From Lachnospiraceae bacterium (GTDB lineage Bacteria; Bacillota; Clostridia; Lachnospirales; Lachnospiraceae), in the NCBI GenBank assembly GCA_902363825.1, contig CABJBK010000001.1, positions 310,001 to 374,000 of the forward strand: 64,000 nucleotides of DNA. Reading direction: 5' to 3'. Made by a program: the position numbers and the translations under genes. Below are positions 28,174 to 37,620 of the stretch, piece by piece. Within the stretch, counting starts at the first letter, position 1, and each line of letters begins with the position of its first letter. A model generated the notes under the pieces. The model did not search any database. It was not told the DNA's origin and was given only the letters and a program-made list of their open reading frames with translations.

Positions 28174-30294
28174 ATGGATAACGAACTGTTTGAACAGAGA
28201 AAACGGATGATCTATGATTTTATATGTGATGAGCTATACGTTCCGATGAAGCTAAAGGAACTTGCAATCTTGATGCAGGTGCCAAAGCGTGACCGTGCCG
28301 AGCTTACGCGCGTGATGGATGCGCTGGTAGAGGACGGAAAAGTCGAGCTCACGAAAAAAGGCAAATATATAAAATCTGAAAAAAAATATGAGACCGGTGT
28401 TTTTACCAGCCATCCGAAGGGATTCGGTTTTGTTACCATCGAGGGTATGGATGAGGACATCTTTATTCCGGCGGAACAGGTGAACGGAGCCATGCACATG
28501 GATACCGTGCAGCTTGTCATCTCTCCGACAACAGGCGGAAAACGCAGAGAGGGAACAATCACAAAGATCCTTTCCCACGGCATGAATGAAGTGGTCGGAA
28601 CCTATGAGGATAATAAGACATTTGGCTTTGTAGTGCCGGACAATCCGAAGATCGCGAAGGATATCTTTATCCCGAAAGAACGTTCCATGGGAGCCGTGAC
28701 CGGACATAAGGTGATCGTGGCGATCACGGATTACGGAAAAGACGGAAAGAAGCCGGAGGGAAAGGTGACCGAGATCATCGGTCATATCAATGATCCGGGT
28801 GTGGATATCATGTCGCTCGTAAAAGCGTATAATATTCCTGTGGAGTTTTCTCCAAAGATCATGCGTCAGGTTGAAAATGTCTCGAACGAGGTGAGTGAGG
28901 CGGACATGGCGGGACGCCTGGATCTGCGGGACTGGCAGATGGTGACGATCGACGGTGAGGACGCAAAGGATCTCGATGATGCGGTTTCCCTGACAAAAGA
29001 GGGAGATCTGTACTGCCTCGGCGTTCATATCGCGGACGTGAGCAATTATGTGCAGGAGCACAGCGCGTTGGATGTGGAAGCCGAAGACCGCGGAACCAGT
29101 GTTTATCTGGTAGACCGTGTGATCCCAATGCTTCCGCACAAGCTTTCGAACGGGATCTGTTCGTTAAACGCGGGAGAAAACCGTCTGGCGTTAAGCTGTA
29201 TCATGATGATCGATGAAAAGGGAAAAGTCGTTGACCACAAGATCGCGGAGACGGTCATCAAAGTAGACCGCAGAATGAGTTATACGAGCGTGAAGAAGAT
29301 CCTTGCGGATCAGGATAAAGCAGAACGCGCGGAGTATAAAGAACTGGTTCCGATGTTTGAAATGATGGAGCATGTGGCGGCGATCCTCCGAAAGAAGCGC
29401 ATGAAGCGCGGCTCGATCGATTTTGATTTCCCGGAGACCAAGATCATTTTGGATAAAAGCGGCCGGCCGGTTGACATAAAACCGTACGAGCGCAATGTGG
29501 CGACGCGGATGATCGAGGATTTTATGCTGATCGCGAACGAGACGGTGGCACAGGATTATTTCTGGCAGGAAGTCCCGTTTGTGTACCGTACGCATGAAAA
29601 TCCGGATGAGGAGAAGATCAAAAAGCTCTCCACGTTTATCAATAATTTCGGATATACCCTGCATATCGGTTCGGATGAAGTGCATCCGAAGGAATTGCAG
29701 AAACTGCTTTCAAAGATCGAGGGCACAGAGGAAGAGCCGTTGATCAGCCGTCTGACCCTGCGCTCCATGAAGCAGGCGAAATATACCACAGAGTGTACGG
29801 GACACTTCGGACTGGCGACCAATTATTACTGCCATTTCACATCGCCGATCCGCCGTTATCCGGATCTGCAGATTCACCGTATCATCAAGGACTGTCTGAG
29901 AGGACGGATGAACGCGAAAAAGGCAGAGCATTATGAGAAGATCCTGCCGGAAGTCGCGAAACACGCAAGTGAGATGGAGCGGCGCGCGGACGAGGCAGAG
30001 CGTGAGACCGACAAGTTAAAGAAAGTGCAGTATATGAAAGAACGTCTGGGACAGGAATTTACCGGTGTGATCTCCGGTGTGACCTCCTGGGGATTTTATG
30101 TGGAACTGCCAAACACGATCGAGGGACTGGTGCATGTGACCGCGCTGGAGGGAGATTATTTCCAGTTCTCGGAAGAAACCTATGAATTGATCGGTGAGCA
30201 TACGAATATCCATTACAAACTGGGACAGACCGTAACGGTCATTGCGGTGGATGTGGATGAGGTCATGCGCACCATTGACTTTAAACTCGCATAA
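28174..30294 (+). CDS. rnr: Ribonuclease R
   Basis: The 706-residue 3'-5' exoribonuclease has an N-terminal helix-turn-helix region, two cold-shock domains (about 67-220), the RNB catalytic domain with IDGEDAKDLDDAVS near residue 260, and a C-terminal S1 domain (about 625-705, with GVISGVTSWGFYVELPNTIEG). RNase R degrades structured RNA and, with SmpB and tmRNA, non-stop mRNA. The usual lysine-rich tail after S1 is absent. It is 12 bp upstream of smpB. Confidence 0.96.
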   Translation: MDNELFEQRKRMIYDFICDELYVPMKLKELAILMQVPKRDRAELTRVMDALVEDGKVELTKKGKYIKSEKKYETGVFTSHPKGFGFVTIEGMDEDIFIPAEQVNGAMHMDTVQLVISPTTGGKRREGTITKILSHGMNEVVGTYEDNKTFGFVVPDNPKIAKDIFIPKERSMGAVTGHKVIVAITDYGKDGKKPEGKVTEIIGHINDPGVDIMSLVKAYNIPVEFSPKIMRQVENVSNEVSEADMAGRLDLRDWQMVTIDGEDAKDLDDAVSLTKEGDLYCLGVHIADVSNYVQEHSALDVEAEDRGTSVYLVDRVIPMLPHKLSNGICSLNAGENRLALSCIMMIDEKGKVVDHKIAETVIKVDRRMSYTSVKKILADQDKAERAEYKELVPMFEMMEHVAAILRKKRMKRGSIDFDFPETKIILDKSGRPVDIKPYERNVATRMIEDFMLIANETVAQDYFWQEVPFVYRTHENPDEEKIKKLSTFINNFGYTLHIGSDEVHPKELQKLLSKIEGTEEEPLISRLTLRSMKQAKYTTECTGHFGLATNYYCHFTSPIRRYPDLQIHRIIKDCLRGRMNAKKAEHYEKILPEVAKHASEMERRADEAERETDKLKKVQYMKERLGQEFTGVISGVTSWGFYVELPNTIEGLVHVTALEGDYFQFSEETYELIGEHTNIHYKLGQTVTVIAVDVDEVMRTIDFKLA

Positions 30295-30306
30295 GGGGGG
30301 AGACCG

Positions 30307-30774
30307 ATGGCAAAGGACAATTTTAAACTGATCGCGAACAACAAAAAAGCGCGTCATGATTACTTTTTAGAGGAAACCTATGAGGCAGGCATCAGTCTGC
30401 ACGGAACAGAAGTCAAGTCGCTCCGTATGGGAAAATGCAGCATCAAGGAGGCATTTATCCATATTGAAAACGGAGAGGTCATCCTTTACGGGATGCATAT
30501 CAGCCCTTACGAAAAGGGAAATATCTTCAACAAAGATCCGCTGCGCCCGAAAAAGCTTCTGATGCACAAAAAGGAGATCTTAAAACTGCAGGGCAAGATG
30601 AAAGAAAAGGGTTATACGATCGTTCCGGTGCAGGTATATTTTAAGGGAAGCCTGGTCAAAGTGCAGATCGCGCTGGCAAAAGGTAAGAAACTTTACGACA
30701 AGCGACAGGACATCGCAAAGAAGGATCAGCGCAGAGAAGCGGAGCGCGATTTCAAAGTGCGGAATCTGGGATGA
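30307..30774 (+). CDS. smpB: SsrA-binding protein SmpB
   Basis: The 155-residue protein binds tmRNA and brings it to stalled ribosomes. It has [29 protein letters not shown] at the start and a basic C-terminal tail ([24 protein letters not shown]) that lies in the mRNA channel. It precedes the tmRNA gene by about 100 bp. Confidence 0.97.
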   Translation: MAKDNFKLIANNKKARHDYFLEETYEAGISLHGTEVKSLRMGKCSIKEAFIHIENGEVILYGMHISPYEKGNIFNKDPLRPKKLLMHKKEILKLQGKMKEKGYTIVPVQVYFKGSLVKVQIALAKGKKLYDKRQDIAKKDQRREAERDFKVRNLG

Positions 30775-30813
30775 TCCCGCGAAAAAAGCAGAAAGAAAAT
30801 CGGCACCGGACTA

Positions 30814-30842
30814 TTGACGGAGACGGGGAATGCCGATATAAT
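30814..30842 (+). promoter_or_regulatory. Promoter for ssrA
   Basis: TTGACG (30814-30819) and TATAAT (30837-30842) are 17 bp apart. The start site would be about 25 nt upstream of the mature tmRNA 5' end, consistent with RNase P processing. Confidence 0.75.
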
Positions 30843-30873
30843 AAGTAAGAGAGCTTCTGGTAAAATTTTATCA

Positions 30874-31220
30874 GGGGTAGTAAAGGTTTCGACAGGGGTT
30901 TTGAAGCTGGAGAAGCGAGCCGCAGGGTGATGCGTTAAATTCCAAAATTAAAATTAAACGCTAACAATAATAAAGAATTAGCTCTTGCTGCCTAATTGCA
31001 GCATGTGTCTGCTCTAGTGCACCTACACATTAGAAGTCAGGCATCAACGATGTAGGAAACGACGTATGCTAAGCTTTGCGCATACGGGCGTATGATGAAG
31101 CTACTAAAAGCAGTACCGTGTCTGTACGGGACTGCCGGAGGGAATGTTAATATATAGACTACGCTCGTAGAAGTACAGGGGATAGGTCTTTGGACACGGG
31201 TTCGATTCCCGTCTACTCCA
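30874..31220 (+). ncRNA. ssrA: Transfer-messenger RNA (tmRNA)
   Basis: The gene rescues stalled ribosomes by adding a degradation tag. The acceptor stem pairs GGGGTAG (30874-30880) with CTACTCC (31213-31219), followed by discriminator A at 31220; CCA is not encoded. AAAGGTTTCGACAGGG follows the acceptor, and the T-arm is GGGTTCGATTCCC. The tag reading frame at 30960-30995 reads GCT AAC AAT AAT AAA GAA TTA GCT CTT GCT GCC TAA, giving ANNNKELALAA. The RNA is single-piece, not permuted. Its 3' end borders accessory DNA. Confidence 0.95.
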
Positions 31221-31298
31221 TCTAAACCAGGCAGTTGGGACGTCCGATATGATATTGTCATATGGAAGAATCAGCCTGGTGCATTGAAGGAAATAAAG

Positions 31299-31346
31299 AT
31301 AACGGCATTGTATATTGATAGTGATATGCAGTGCCGTTATTTTTAT
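31299..31346 (+). terminator. Terminator downstream of ssrA
   Basis: AACGGCA...ATAT pairs with ATATGCAGTGCCGTT in a long hairpin followed by ATTTTTATT. A second inverted repeat with the stem TCCGATATGA/TCATATGGA lies between it and ssrA (about 31224-31280). Confidence 0.75.
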
Positions 31347-31398
31347 TGTATAATGCGGATATGAATTTAATAAATCGGAATTTAACGGAGGTGGGACA

Positions 31399-31833
31399 AT
31401 GTTAGAAGTCAAGTTCTACGACACAGCGGATAATTCTTTGCTTAAATTTGCCGTTATCATCTCAAAGTCTGACAATAAATGGGTGTTTTGCAAACACAAG
31501 GAACGAAATACCTTTGAAGTGCCCGGTGGCCACAGGGAGCATGGAGAATCCATTCTTGATACCGCAAAGAGGGAGTTGTACGAGGAAACAGGAGCGGTAG
31601 TTTATACAATAGAGCCTGTTTGCATATACTCCGTCATCGGCAAGACCAGAGTCAATGATACTGGAGAAGAATCGTATGGAATGTTGTATTTTGCTAAAAT
31701 AACAGAATTTGAATCACAATTACATAGCGAGATAGAAAAGGTGTTCAAACTCGATGAACTTCCAACAGAATGGACATATCCTTTAATTCAGCCAAAATTG
31801 ATAAAAGAGGCTGAACGAAGGGGCTTTCTATAA
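31399..31833 (+). CDS. NUDIX hydrolase
   Basis: The 144-residue protein carries the NUDIX box as GGHREHGESI...RELYEETG (about residues 44-66), which binds metal and cleaves nucleoside-diphosphate-linked compounds. The substrate cannot be read from the sequence. It is AT-richer than the chromosome around it and lies between ssrA and the mobile element; its stop codon falls in a candidate attachment repeat. GGAGGTGGG precedes the ATG. It may be part of an older island at the tmRNA locus. Confidence 0.85.
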   Translation: MLEVKFYDTADNSLLKFAVIISKSDNKWVFCKHKERNTFEVPGGHREHGESILDTAKRELYEETGAVVYTIEPVCIYSVIGKTRVNDTGEESYGMLYFAKITEFESQLHSEIEKVFKLDELPTEWTYPLIQPKLIKEAERRGFL

Positions 31834-31837
31834 ATTC
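31829..31837. repeat. Candidate left attachment repeat
   Basis: TATAAATTC, also found at 43471-43479. The nearby sequence AGTT...ATTTC is partly shared as well. It overlaps the stop codon of the NUDIX gene. Nine bases of AT-rich sequence are weak evidence. Confidence 0.3.
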
Positions 31838-31938
31838 AAGTTGATATTTCACATATTTTAGGAAATTTAATAACTGTTATATTTGATTATCAAATTCTTC
31901 GCAAACCCTTGAAAATACTAAGTTTGTAGCAAGTGAAC

Positions 31939-32016
31939 TTTCCCTTACTCTTTCCCTTGTGTTACATTCTCCCATTGGTTTTTATGAACCTTAATATGGG
32001 AAAAATTAAGGGAAAG
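31939..32016. repeat. Left-end cluster of TTCCCTTA/G repeats (probable integrase arm sites)
   Basis: TTTCCCTTA (31939-31947), TTTCCCTTGTG (31951-31961) and the inverted copy TTAAGGGAAAG (32006-32016) lie within 80 bp. The same motifs recur just after int at the other end. Arrays of short direct repeats at both ends are typical binding sites for the amino-terminal domain of Tn916-like integrases. Confidence 0.6.
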
Positions 32017-32130
32017 AAAATTTCATAACACAATATAACATATAACAATAACGACATGGTGAACTGATTGAAATGTTTTCGATATTTAACTTTATAACTG
32101 ATTATCAAAAGAAAATGGAGATAAGATACG

Positions 32131-32370
32131 ATGAGAACAATTTATGCAGAATACAACATAAACCACGATAGTATTGATGTTTACACAAGTGCCGGATATA
32201 TGCTTCGCATTGATTGCTGGGAAGCTGAAAAAAATTTAAAAACCACATATGGATCAGAATGTGCGCTTACTTCATTGGCTGTGGATGAGCCTTTGGAATA
32301 TGCAAGATTATATCTTGATGGCAATTTACAGATGTGGGTGGATGCAGAAGATTCATTAGAACTTTATTAA
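32131..32370 (+). CDS. Small element-borne protein (DUF6061-like)
   Basis: The 79-residue acidic protein has no signal or membrane segment. It resembles from memory the DUF6061 family, small proteins often found in Firmicutes mobile elements, with the pattern MLRIDCWEAE...PLEYARLYLDG. The function is unknown. GGAGATAAG lies 9 nt before the ATG. It lies alone between the left-end repeats and the two-component system. Confidence 0.6.
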   Translation: MRTIYAEYNINHDSIDVYTSAGYMLRIDCWEAEKNLKTTYGSECALTSLAVDEPLEYARLYLDGNLQMWVDAEDSLELY

Positions 32371-32485
32371 GCAAGAAGTGAAATATTGTTGTAGATCTAT
32401 CTCATTTCTTGAGGGTTCTTAAGATGCAAGATGATTGCTAATACGCATTTTACAATAGAGTTTAATTTTTAAAACTGTATGGTGG

Positions 32486-32515
32486 AAAGCAAGTCTGAAA
32501 TGGCTTGCTTTTTGC
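32486..32515 (+). terminator. Short hairpin terminator before the response-regulator gene
   Basis: AAGCAAG pairs with CTTGCTT around a 10-nt loop and is followed by a T-rich stretch. Confidence 0.55.
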
Positions 32516-32543
32516 TTTACAACGAGGGTGGTTACTGTATAAT
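32516..32543 (+). promoter_or_regulatory. Promoter for the element's two-component system
   Basis: TTTACA (32516-32521) and TATAAT (32538-32543) are 16 bp apart, about 55 bp before the response-regulator start. Confidence 0.6.
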
Positions 32544-32597
32544 GAAATATGAAGTAAAAAGCAGTAATTTGATATGAAGCAATAAAGGAAATACATG

Positions 32598-33272
32598 ATG
32601 GAAAAATATAAAATTCTAATAGTTGAAGATGATGTTGATTTGAGAGAGGGACTTTCCTTCTCCTTTTCTGGTGATGGATATGATGTGACAGAGACAGGGA
32701 CAAAAAAGGATGGTTTACAAGAAATCGCAAACGGTGGTTATGATATTGTATTTTTGGATTGTAACCTGCCGGACGGAACGGGCTTTGAACTCTGTAAAGA
32801 AGTTCGTAGCTACAGCAATATCCCAATCATTATGCTGACTGCTCGTGATACAGAAATGGATGAGATAAAGGCTTTAGAATTAGGGGTAAATGATTACTTG
32901 TCAAAACCATTTTCTCTGGGTGTATTAAAAGCAAGAATGAAGCGGATACTTCAAGAAAAATCTGAAAGTACAAAGATTGTTACAGGTTCATTAAGCATAG
33001 ACCAGAGTACTTGTAAAGTATATAAAAGAGGTTCAGAAATCTCTCTTAGCAAATTGGAATACCGTCTGTTGGTGTATTTGATTGAAAATAAGAATCATAT
33101 CCTTTCTAAGGAGCAGATTTTAGAGAAGATATGGGATAGTGATGGAAAATATGTAGATAACAATACGGTGTCTGTGAATATCAGCAGGCTTCGTACAAAG
33201 ATAGAGGATGATGTATCGAAACCAAAATGGATTCAAACAGTTCATGGAATCGGATATATCTGGAGGGAATAA
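32598..33272 (+). CDS. OmpR-family response regulator (mobile element)
   Basis: The 224-residue protein has a receiver domain with the acidic pair VEDD, the phosphorylation site in FLDCNLPDG (D54) and K in LSKPF, then a winged-helix DNA-binding domain ending TVHGIGYIWRE. The second of two adjacent ATG codons is preferred because of its spacing from AAAGGAA. It is 4 bp from the histidine kinase gene. It probably controls the ABC transporter just downstream; direct repeats there would be its sites. Confidence 0.92.
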   Translation: MEKYKILIVEDDVDLREGLSFSFSGDGYDVTETGTKKDGLQEIANGGYDIVFLDCNLPDGTGFELCKEVRSYSNIPIIMLTARDTEMDEIKALELGVNDYLSKPFSLGVLKARMKRILQEKSESTKIVTGSLSIDQSTCKVYKRGSEISLSKLEYRLLVYLIENKNHILSKEQILEKIWDSDGKYVDNNTVSVNISRLRTKIEDDVSKPKWIQTVHGIGYIWRE

Positions 33273-33276
33273 AGAG

Positions 33277-34182
33277 ATGTGGATTACGATACTTTTAGCA
33301 GTGCTTTTGTGTTTGTCGATTGGATATAGCATATATCAAAAAAGAAAAACATATCGCCTGATTGACCGTTTGCTGGACAGTGTGTTAAATCGGGAAATGA
33401 TTGCAGCTTCTGATGTGGAAGAAGGAGAATATTCTGCCCTTGTCAGTAAAATCAAGCAGATACAGGAAGTGCTTGATAATCACGTGAATAGTGCCGAACA
33501 AGAAAAAGAGCAGGTGAAAAGTCTGGTATCTAATATGTCTCATCAATTAAAAACGCCCTTAGCGAATATTTCTCTCTATGCAGAAATCTTAAGTAAAGAG
33601 GAAATTACATCAGAACGGAAAACATTGTTTTCTGAAAAAATGCAACGACAGATTGACAAGCTGAGTTGGATTGTGGAGTCTTTATCGAAGATGGTAAAAT
33701 TGGAGCAAAATATTGATGGCTTTGAAGGAAAAGCAATAGGGATCAAGCAGACGATTTTAGACGCAGTAGATACGCTTTATGAGAAACTGGAAAAAAAGGA
33801 AATCAACTTTACATTGGAACCATTTGAGGACAGATTACTGTATCATAATCGAAAATGGACAGCAGAAGTATTTGTAAATTTGTTGGAAAATGCTGTTAAG
33901 TACACCGATAGAGGAGGAACTATTTCCATTTGTGTAAAAAGTTATGATTTATACACAGAGATTCAGATTGCAGATAATGGGCGTGGTATCCGGCAGGAGG
34001 AAATGACCGATATATTCAAACGATTTTATAGAAGCCCAGAAGTTGAGAATATGGAAGGTTCTGGGATTGGTTTGTATCTTTCTAATCTGATTTTGGAAAA
34101 AGAAAAAGGATATATGACGGTAGATTCCGAGTATGGAAAGGGAAGCTGTTTTTCTGTGTTCTTACAAAACTGTAAGAACTAA
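33277..34182 (+). CDS. Sensor histidine kinase (mobile element)
   Basis: The 301-residue protein has one N-terminal membrane helix (about 3-20), no extracellular domain, a dimerisation domain with the phospho-accepting histidine in MSHQLKTPLANIS (H89), and an ATPase domain with NLLENAVKYTDRGG, DNGRGI and GSGIGLYL. Kinases this short in sensing parts usually read their signal from a partner membrane protein, here plausibly the ABC permease. An in-frame start at 33208 overlaps the regulator gene and is less likely. Confidence 0.92.
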   Translation: MWITILLAVLLCLSIGYSIYQKRKTYRLIDRLLDSVLNREMIAASDVEEGEYSALVSKIKQIQEVLDNHVNSAEQEKEQVKSLVSNMSHQLKTPLANISLYAEILSKEEITSERKTLFSEKMQRQIDKLSWIVESLSKMVKLEQNIDGFEGKAIGIKQTILDAVDTLYEKLEKKEINFTLEPFEDRLLYHNRKWTAEVFVNLLENAVKYTDRGGTISICVKSYDLYTEIQIADNGRGIRQEEMTDIFKRFYRSPEVENMEGSGIGLYLSNLILEKEKGYMTVDSEYGKGSCFSVFLQNCKN

Positions 34183-34224
34183 TCATCCGTTTGTAAAGAA
34201 ATTGCAAGATACGGCAGTTATACT
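34170..34224 (+). promoter_or_regulatory. Probable regulated promoter of the ABC transporter genes
   Basis: Three direct repeats, CTGTAAGAA (34170), TTGTAAAGAA (34191) and TTGCAAGA (34202), lie 21 and 11 bp apart, on one face of the helix. A -10-like TATACT is at 34219-34224 with no good -35, as expected for an activator-dependent promoter. The first repeat is inside the end of the kinase gene. Confidence 0.5.
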
Positions 34225-34255
34225 GGATGTATCAAGAAAAGAGGAGTGATGACGG

Positions 34256-34966
34256 ATGAGTATTTTAGAATTACGAAATGTTGAGAAAATATATGGAGAA
34301 AAAGATAATCAGGTAAAGGCACTACGGAATATCAATCTAAAAGTAGAAGAAGGCGAGTTTGTTGCCATTGTAGGCACATCTGGTTCAGGCAAATCTACTT
34401 GTCTTAATTTAATCGGTGGTCTGGATAATCCGACAAGTGGACAGATTTTTATAAAGAATAAAGAGATTGGTTCTCTTTCAAGAAAAGAACTGACGATTTT
34501 CCGTAGAAGAAATATAGGGTTTGTATTCCAGAATTATAGTTTAATGCCTGTGTTGAATGTGTATGATAACGTGGCATTGCCGGTTACATTTGACTGTGGA
34601 AAACATATTAACCGCAAATATATCGAAGAATTGTTGCGGGAACTGGGCATTTGGGAGAAACGCAAGAAATATCCAAACGAATTATCCGGCGGTCAGCAGC
34701 AAAGAGTTGCAATCGCCAGAGCTTTGGCAAATAAACCGAGTATCCTGCTTTGCGATGAACCGACAGGTAATTTGGACTCAGCCACAACCATTGAGGTTAT
34801 GGGGTTATTAAAAACGAGTTGTCGTAAGTACAATCAGACGATTCTCATGGTAACGCATAATGAAGCCATTGCACAGACTTGCGACAGAGTAATTCATATT
34901 GAAGATGGTCAGATTGTTACAGGAAAGAGAAGATTTCCGGCAAAAGGCGGTGATGTCGTATGTTAA
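34256..34966 (+). CDS. ABC transporter ATP-binding protein, MacB/LolD type
   Basis: The 236-residue ATPase has Walker A GTSGSGKST (near residue 40), Q-loop FVFQNYSLMPVLNVYDNV, signature LSGGQQQRVAIARAL (near residue 142), Walker B LLCDEPTGNLD and the H-loop VTHNE. This subfamily works with FtsX-like permeases. The stop overlaps the permease start by 7 bp. With the adjacent two-component system it forms a module resembling antimicrobial-peptide sensing and resistance systems; the actual substrate is not shown. Confidence 0.95.
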   Translation: MSILELRNVEKIYGEKDNQVKALRNINLKVEEGEFVAIVGTSGSGKSTCLNLIGGLDNPTSGQIFIKNKEIGSLSRKELTIFRRRNIGFVFQNYSLMPVLNVYDNVALPVTFDCGKHINRKYIEELLRELGIWEKRKKYPNELSGGQQQRVAIARALANKPSILLCDEPTGNLDSATTIEVMGLLKTSCRKYNQTILMVTHNEAIAQTCDRVIHIEDGQIVTGKRRFPAKGGDVVC

Positions 34967-37620
34967 AGCTGGCATGGAAATATATGCGGTATTACAAGAG
35001 CCAGACATTTGCAATTTTTGCGAGTATTTTATTAACAGCATCATTGCTTTCCGGGATTTCTTCTTTGATTTACAGCAGTCAGAAAAGTGATCTGGCGAAC
35101 AGCAAAACTATTTACGGAGACTGGCATTATTATATTGAAACGGATAAGGAACTTTTTAATTCTGTAGAAAGCGGTGAGAAAGGAAAAGGATATACGCTGG
35201 AACAGTGTGGAAAAATGGAAATCCGTGACGTTGTGGCAGAAGAATTTATGATCTGTTTTATCCATGCCGATGAAACTTATCGTCAAATGGCACACAGAGA
35301 CTTGTTGGAAGGAACATTCCCTGAGAAAGAAAATGAAATTGCAGCGGATGGATTTGTGCTTAGTAATCTTGGATTTTCAGGGAATTTAGGAGATTCCCTT
35401 CGCATTGGTGAAAAAGAGTATATTGTTACTGGTGTTCTGAAAAGCGAATGGGCGGCAAGTTCCAGTGAAATGGAAGTTTTTGTAAGTGATTCTTTTAAAG
35501 GTCGAGGAAGCCAGACGTTTTTATATCTCAGTTTTAATGAAGATGAGAAGTTATATAAACAGTTGGATGCTTTTTTACAGGAACATAAATTATCTTCTGA
35601 ATCGGTAGCAGAAAATGATGAAGTAATACAGTATCTTGGCGGAGAAGCACCAAGCAGCATTTCTGAAATCGTGAAATTTGGTCTGTTTGAAGAAGAAGGA
35701 AACTTCACTTATATCGTTTTGAAATTGCAGAGCGACTACAATCTGGCTTACAACGGAATGATTTTCCTGTTATGTCTGTTCAGTCTTTTCGTAGTTTACA
35801 GCGTATTCAGTATTTCTGTATCGAAGAGAACTTCTGAGTACGGAATATTACAGACATTAGGTATCAGTGAAGCGCAGATTGGTGGCACCTTACTTTTGGA
35901 ACTTTGGACGTTATTTTTCATTGGATATCCGTTAGGATGTCTTTTAGGAAATGGTGTTTTAAGCCTTATGTATCAGAAATTTAGCGGTGTATTTGGTGGA
36001 AAAGGAATCAGTGGAGCAGGGAATGGTCTTTCTGTTGCGGACCATACGTTAGCAGAAGGAGAAAATACAGTAGAGTTTTTTGTTTCAAAGGAAGCTGTTG
36101 TGTTTGGTTTTGTATTTCTACTGATTTCGTTAGCACTCGTTGCCTTTCTCGTGGTTCGTTCCATGCGGAAAGATTCGCTGAAAACTGTGATGAGTGGAGA
36201 TACTTCTTTTGTAAAAAGAAGAAAAATATACGCTATGCGAAATGTTAATATGGCAAATGTAGTGGTGCGGAAATTCATGTTTGCCAATAAACGAAAGGTA
36301 ATAGGGATTTTATTATCCTTGTCTATCGGCGGTTGCATTTTCTTATGTACCACCTATATGGTAGAAAATTTGAAGGTTCACGCAGAACTTTCGCTGATAT
36401 CGGATGATGGGCTTGGTTCTGAGTACCGTATTTCTTTAAAATCTGACTCGCTGAAGGATACGATTCCGGAGGCGGTAGCAGATAAGATTAAAAACATGCC
36501 GGAAACAGAGAATGTATATGCGACAAAGTATACGATGGGGGAATTACAGATTTCCAAAAACGAATTTTTGTCAGAAGAAGAATGGAGTGACTATTTCAAA
36601 TATCAAAATCAGGAGCCGTATTATATCCAGAGATATGATGGGATCTGTAAGCAGCAGGAAGATGGAAATTATCGGATTAAATATAATGTGTACGGTTACG
36701 ATGAAGCGATGATAGAACAGCTTCGGGATTTTATTCTGGAGGGAGAGATTCAGCCGGAAACAATAAAGAATAATAATCAAGTGATTGTGACGGCGAATAT
36801 GGACGGTCAGGGAAATTACTTTTTTTATGGAAAGAAGCCGGGCGATACCATTACTCTTCGAGTACCAAAGACAGAAAACTATACAGATGAACTGTTAAAA
36901 TTCCAAAGTGGCGAAGAAAACTATATTGAAAAAGAGTTTGAGATTGCGGCAATCGTAAACAGACCGTTGGCGCAGGAGAAAGATTTTCTGAATACAGAAG
37001 TCTGGAAAAATGCGCAGAGTGTGATTATGACAGGCGAACAGATGGAAGAAAACTTTGGAATTACAGATTATAGTTTTATCAATGCATCGCCGGCTGATAG
37101 TGCGGATGCAAAGATCGTGAGCAATCAGTTATTACAAGTAATCCGAGATGTTCCCAAGGCAGTATTGCAGGATTATACGACCGCAATTGCAACACAGAAA
37201 GGTTATCTTGGACAGCAGCAGATCTTCTTTTCCAGTATTGCAGTGATTCTGCTGATTATCAGCCTGTTCCATATCGTAAACAGCATGAGTCATACGATTC
37301 TGACCAGAAGAAGAGAGTACGGGATTATCAGAGCAATAGGGATTACGGACGGCGGATTTTACAAGATGATTTTACAGACAGGTATTCTGTATGGATTGTT
37401 GGCGGATGTATTTATCTATCTTATTTATAACAGAGTTCTTCGCAGAGTGATGAATTATTATCTGGCTCATGTGCTGCAGTTTTTACATTATACTACTAAT
37501 ATTCCGAATCTGGTTCTGAATGGAATTATGGTGCTGAATGTAGTGATTGCAGTAGTGGCAGTAATGTTTCCGGCTTGGAAGATGGGAAAAGAGAATATCA
37601 TAAGTGAGATTAGAAGATAG
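34960..37620 (+). CDS. FtsX-like ABC transporter permease
   Basis: The 886-residue protein has eight membrane helices: one near residue 13-38, three at about 264-288, 307-335 and 377-402, one at about 445-465, and three at about 754-775, 803-827 and 851-875. Two large extracytoplasmic domains lie between (about 40-260 and 470-750). The double FtsX layout is that of MacB-like transporters that act on peptides or lipoproteins at the outer face. It is not the BceB ten-helix plan. It ends 97 bp before a terminator. Confidence 0.9.
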   Translation: MLKLAWKYMRYYKSQTFAIFASILLTASLLSGISSLIYSSQKSDLANSKTIYGDWHYYIETDKELFNSVESGEKGKGYTLEQCGKMEIRDVVAEEFMICFIHADETYRQMAHRDLLEGTFPEKENEIAADGFVLSNLGFSGNLGDSLRIGEKEYIVTGVLKSEWAASSSEMEVFVSDSFKGRGSQTFLYLSFNEDEKLYKQLDAFLQEHKLSSESVAENDEVIQYLGGEAPSSISEIVKFGLFEEEGNFTYIVLKLQSDYNLAYNGMIFLLCLFSLFVVYSVFSISVSKRTSEYGILQTLGISEAQIGGTLLLELWTLFFIGYPLGCLLGNGVLSLMYQKFSGVFGGKGISGAGNGLSVADHTLAEGENTVEFFVSKEAVVFGFVFLLISLALVAFLVVRSMRKDSLKTVMSGDTSFVKRRKIYAMRNVNMANVVVRKFMFANKRKVIGILLSLSIGGCIFLCTTYMVENLKVHAELSLISDDGLGSEYRISLKSDSLKDTIPEAVADKIKNMPETENVYATKYTMGELQISKNEFLSEEEWSDYFKYQNQEPYYIQRYDGICKQQEDGNYRIKYNVYGYDEAMIEQLRDFILEGEIQPETIKNNNQVIVTANMDGQGNYFFYGKKPGDTITLRVPKTENYTDELLKFQSGEENYIEKEFEIAAIVNRPLAQEKDFLNTEVWKNAQSVIMTGEQMEENFGITDYSFINASPADSADAKIVSNQLLQVIRDVPKAVLQDYTTAIATQKGYLGQQQIFFSSIAVILLIISLFHIVNSMSHTILTRRREYGIIRAIGITDGGFYKMILQTGILYGLLADVFIYLIYNRVLRRVMNYYLAHVLQFLHYTTNIPNLVLNGIMVLNVVIAVVAVMFPAWKMGKENIISEIRR

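Noticed and set aside
28252..29139. A 295-codon minus-strand open frame
   Set aside because: It is fully antisense to rnr, and its His/Arg-rich composition mirrors the rnr codon pattern.
31037..31412. Minus-strand open frames of 74 and 102 codons
   Set aside because: They are antisense to the tmRNA gene and its terminator; the RNA explains the sequence.
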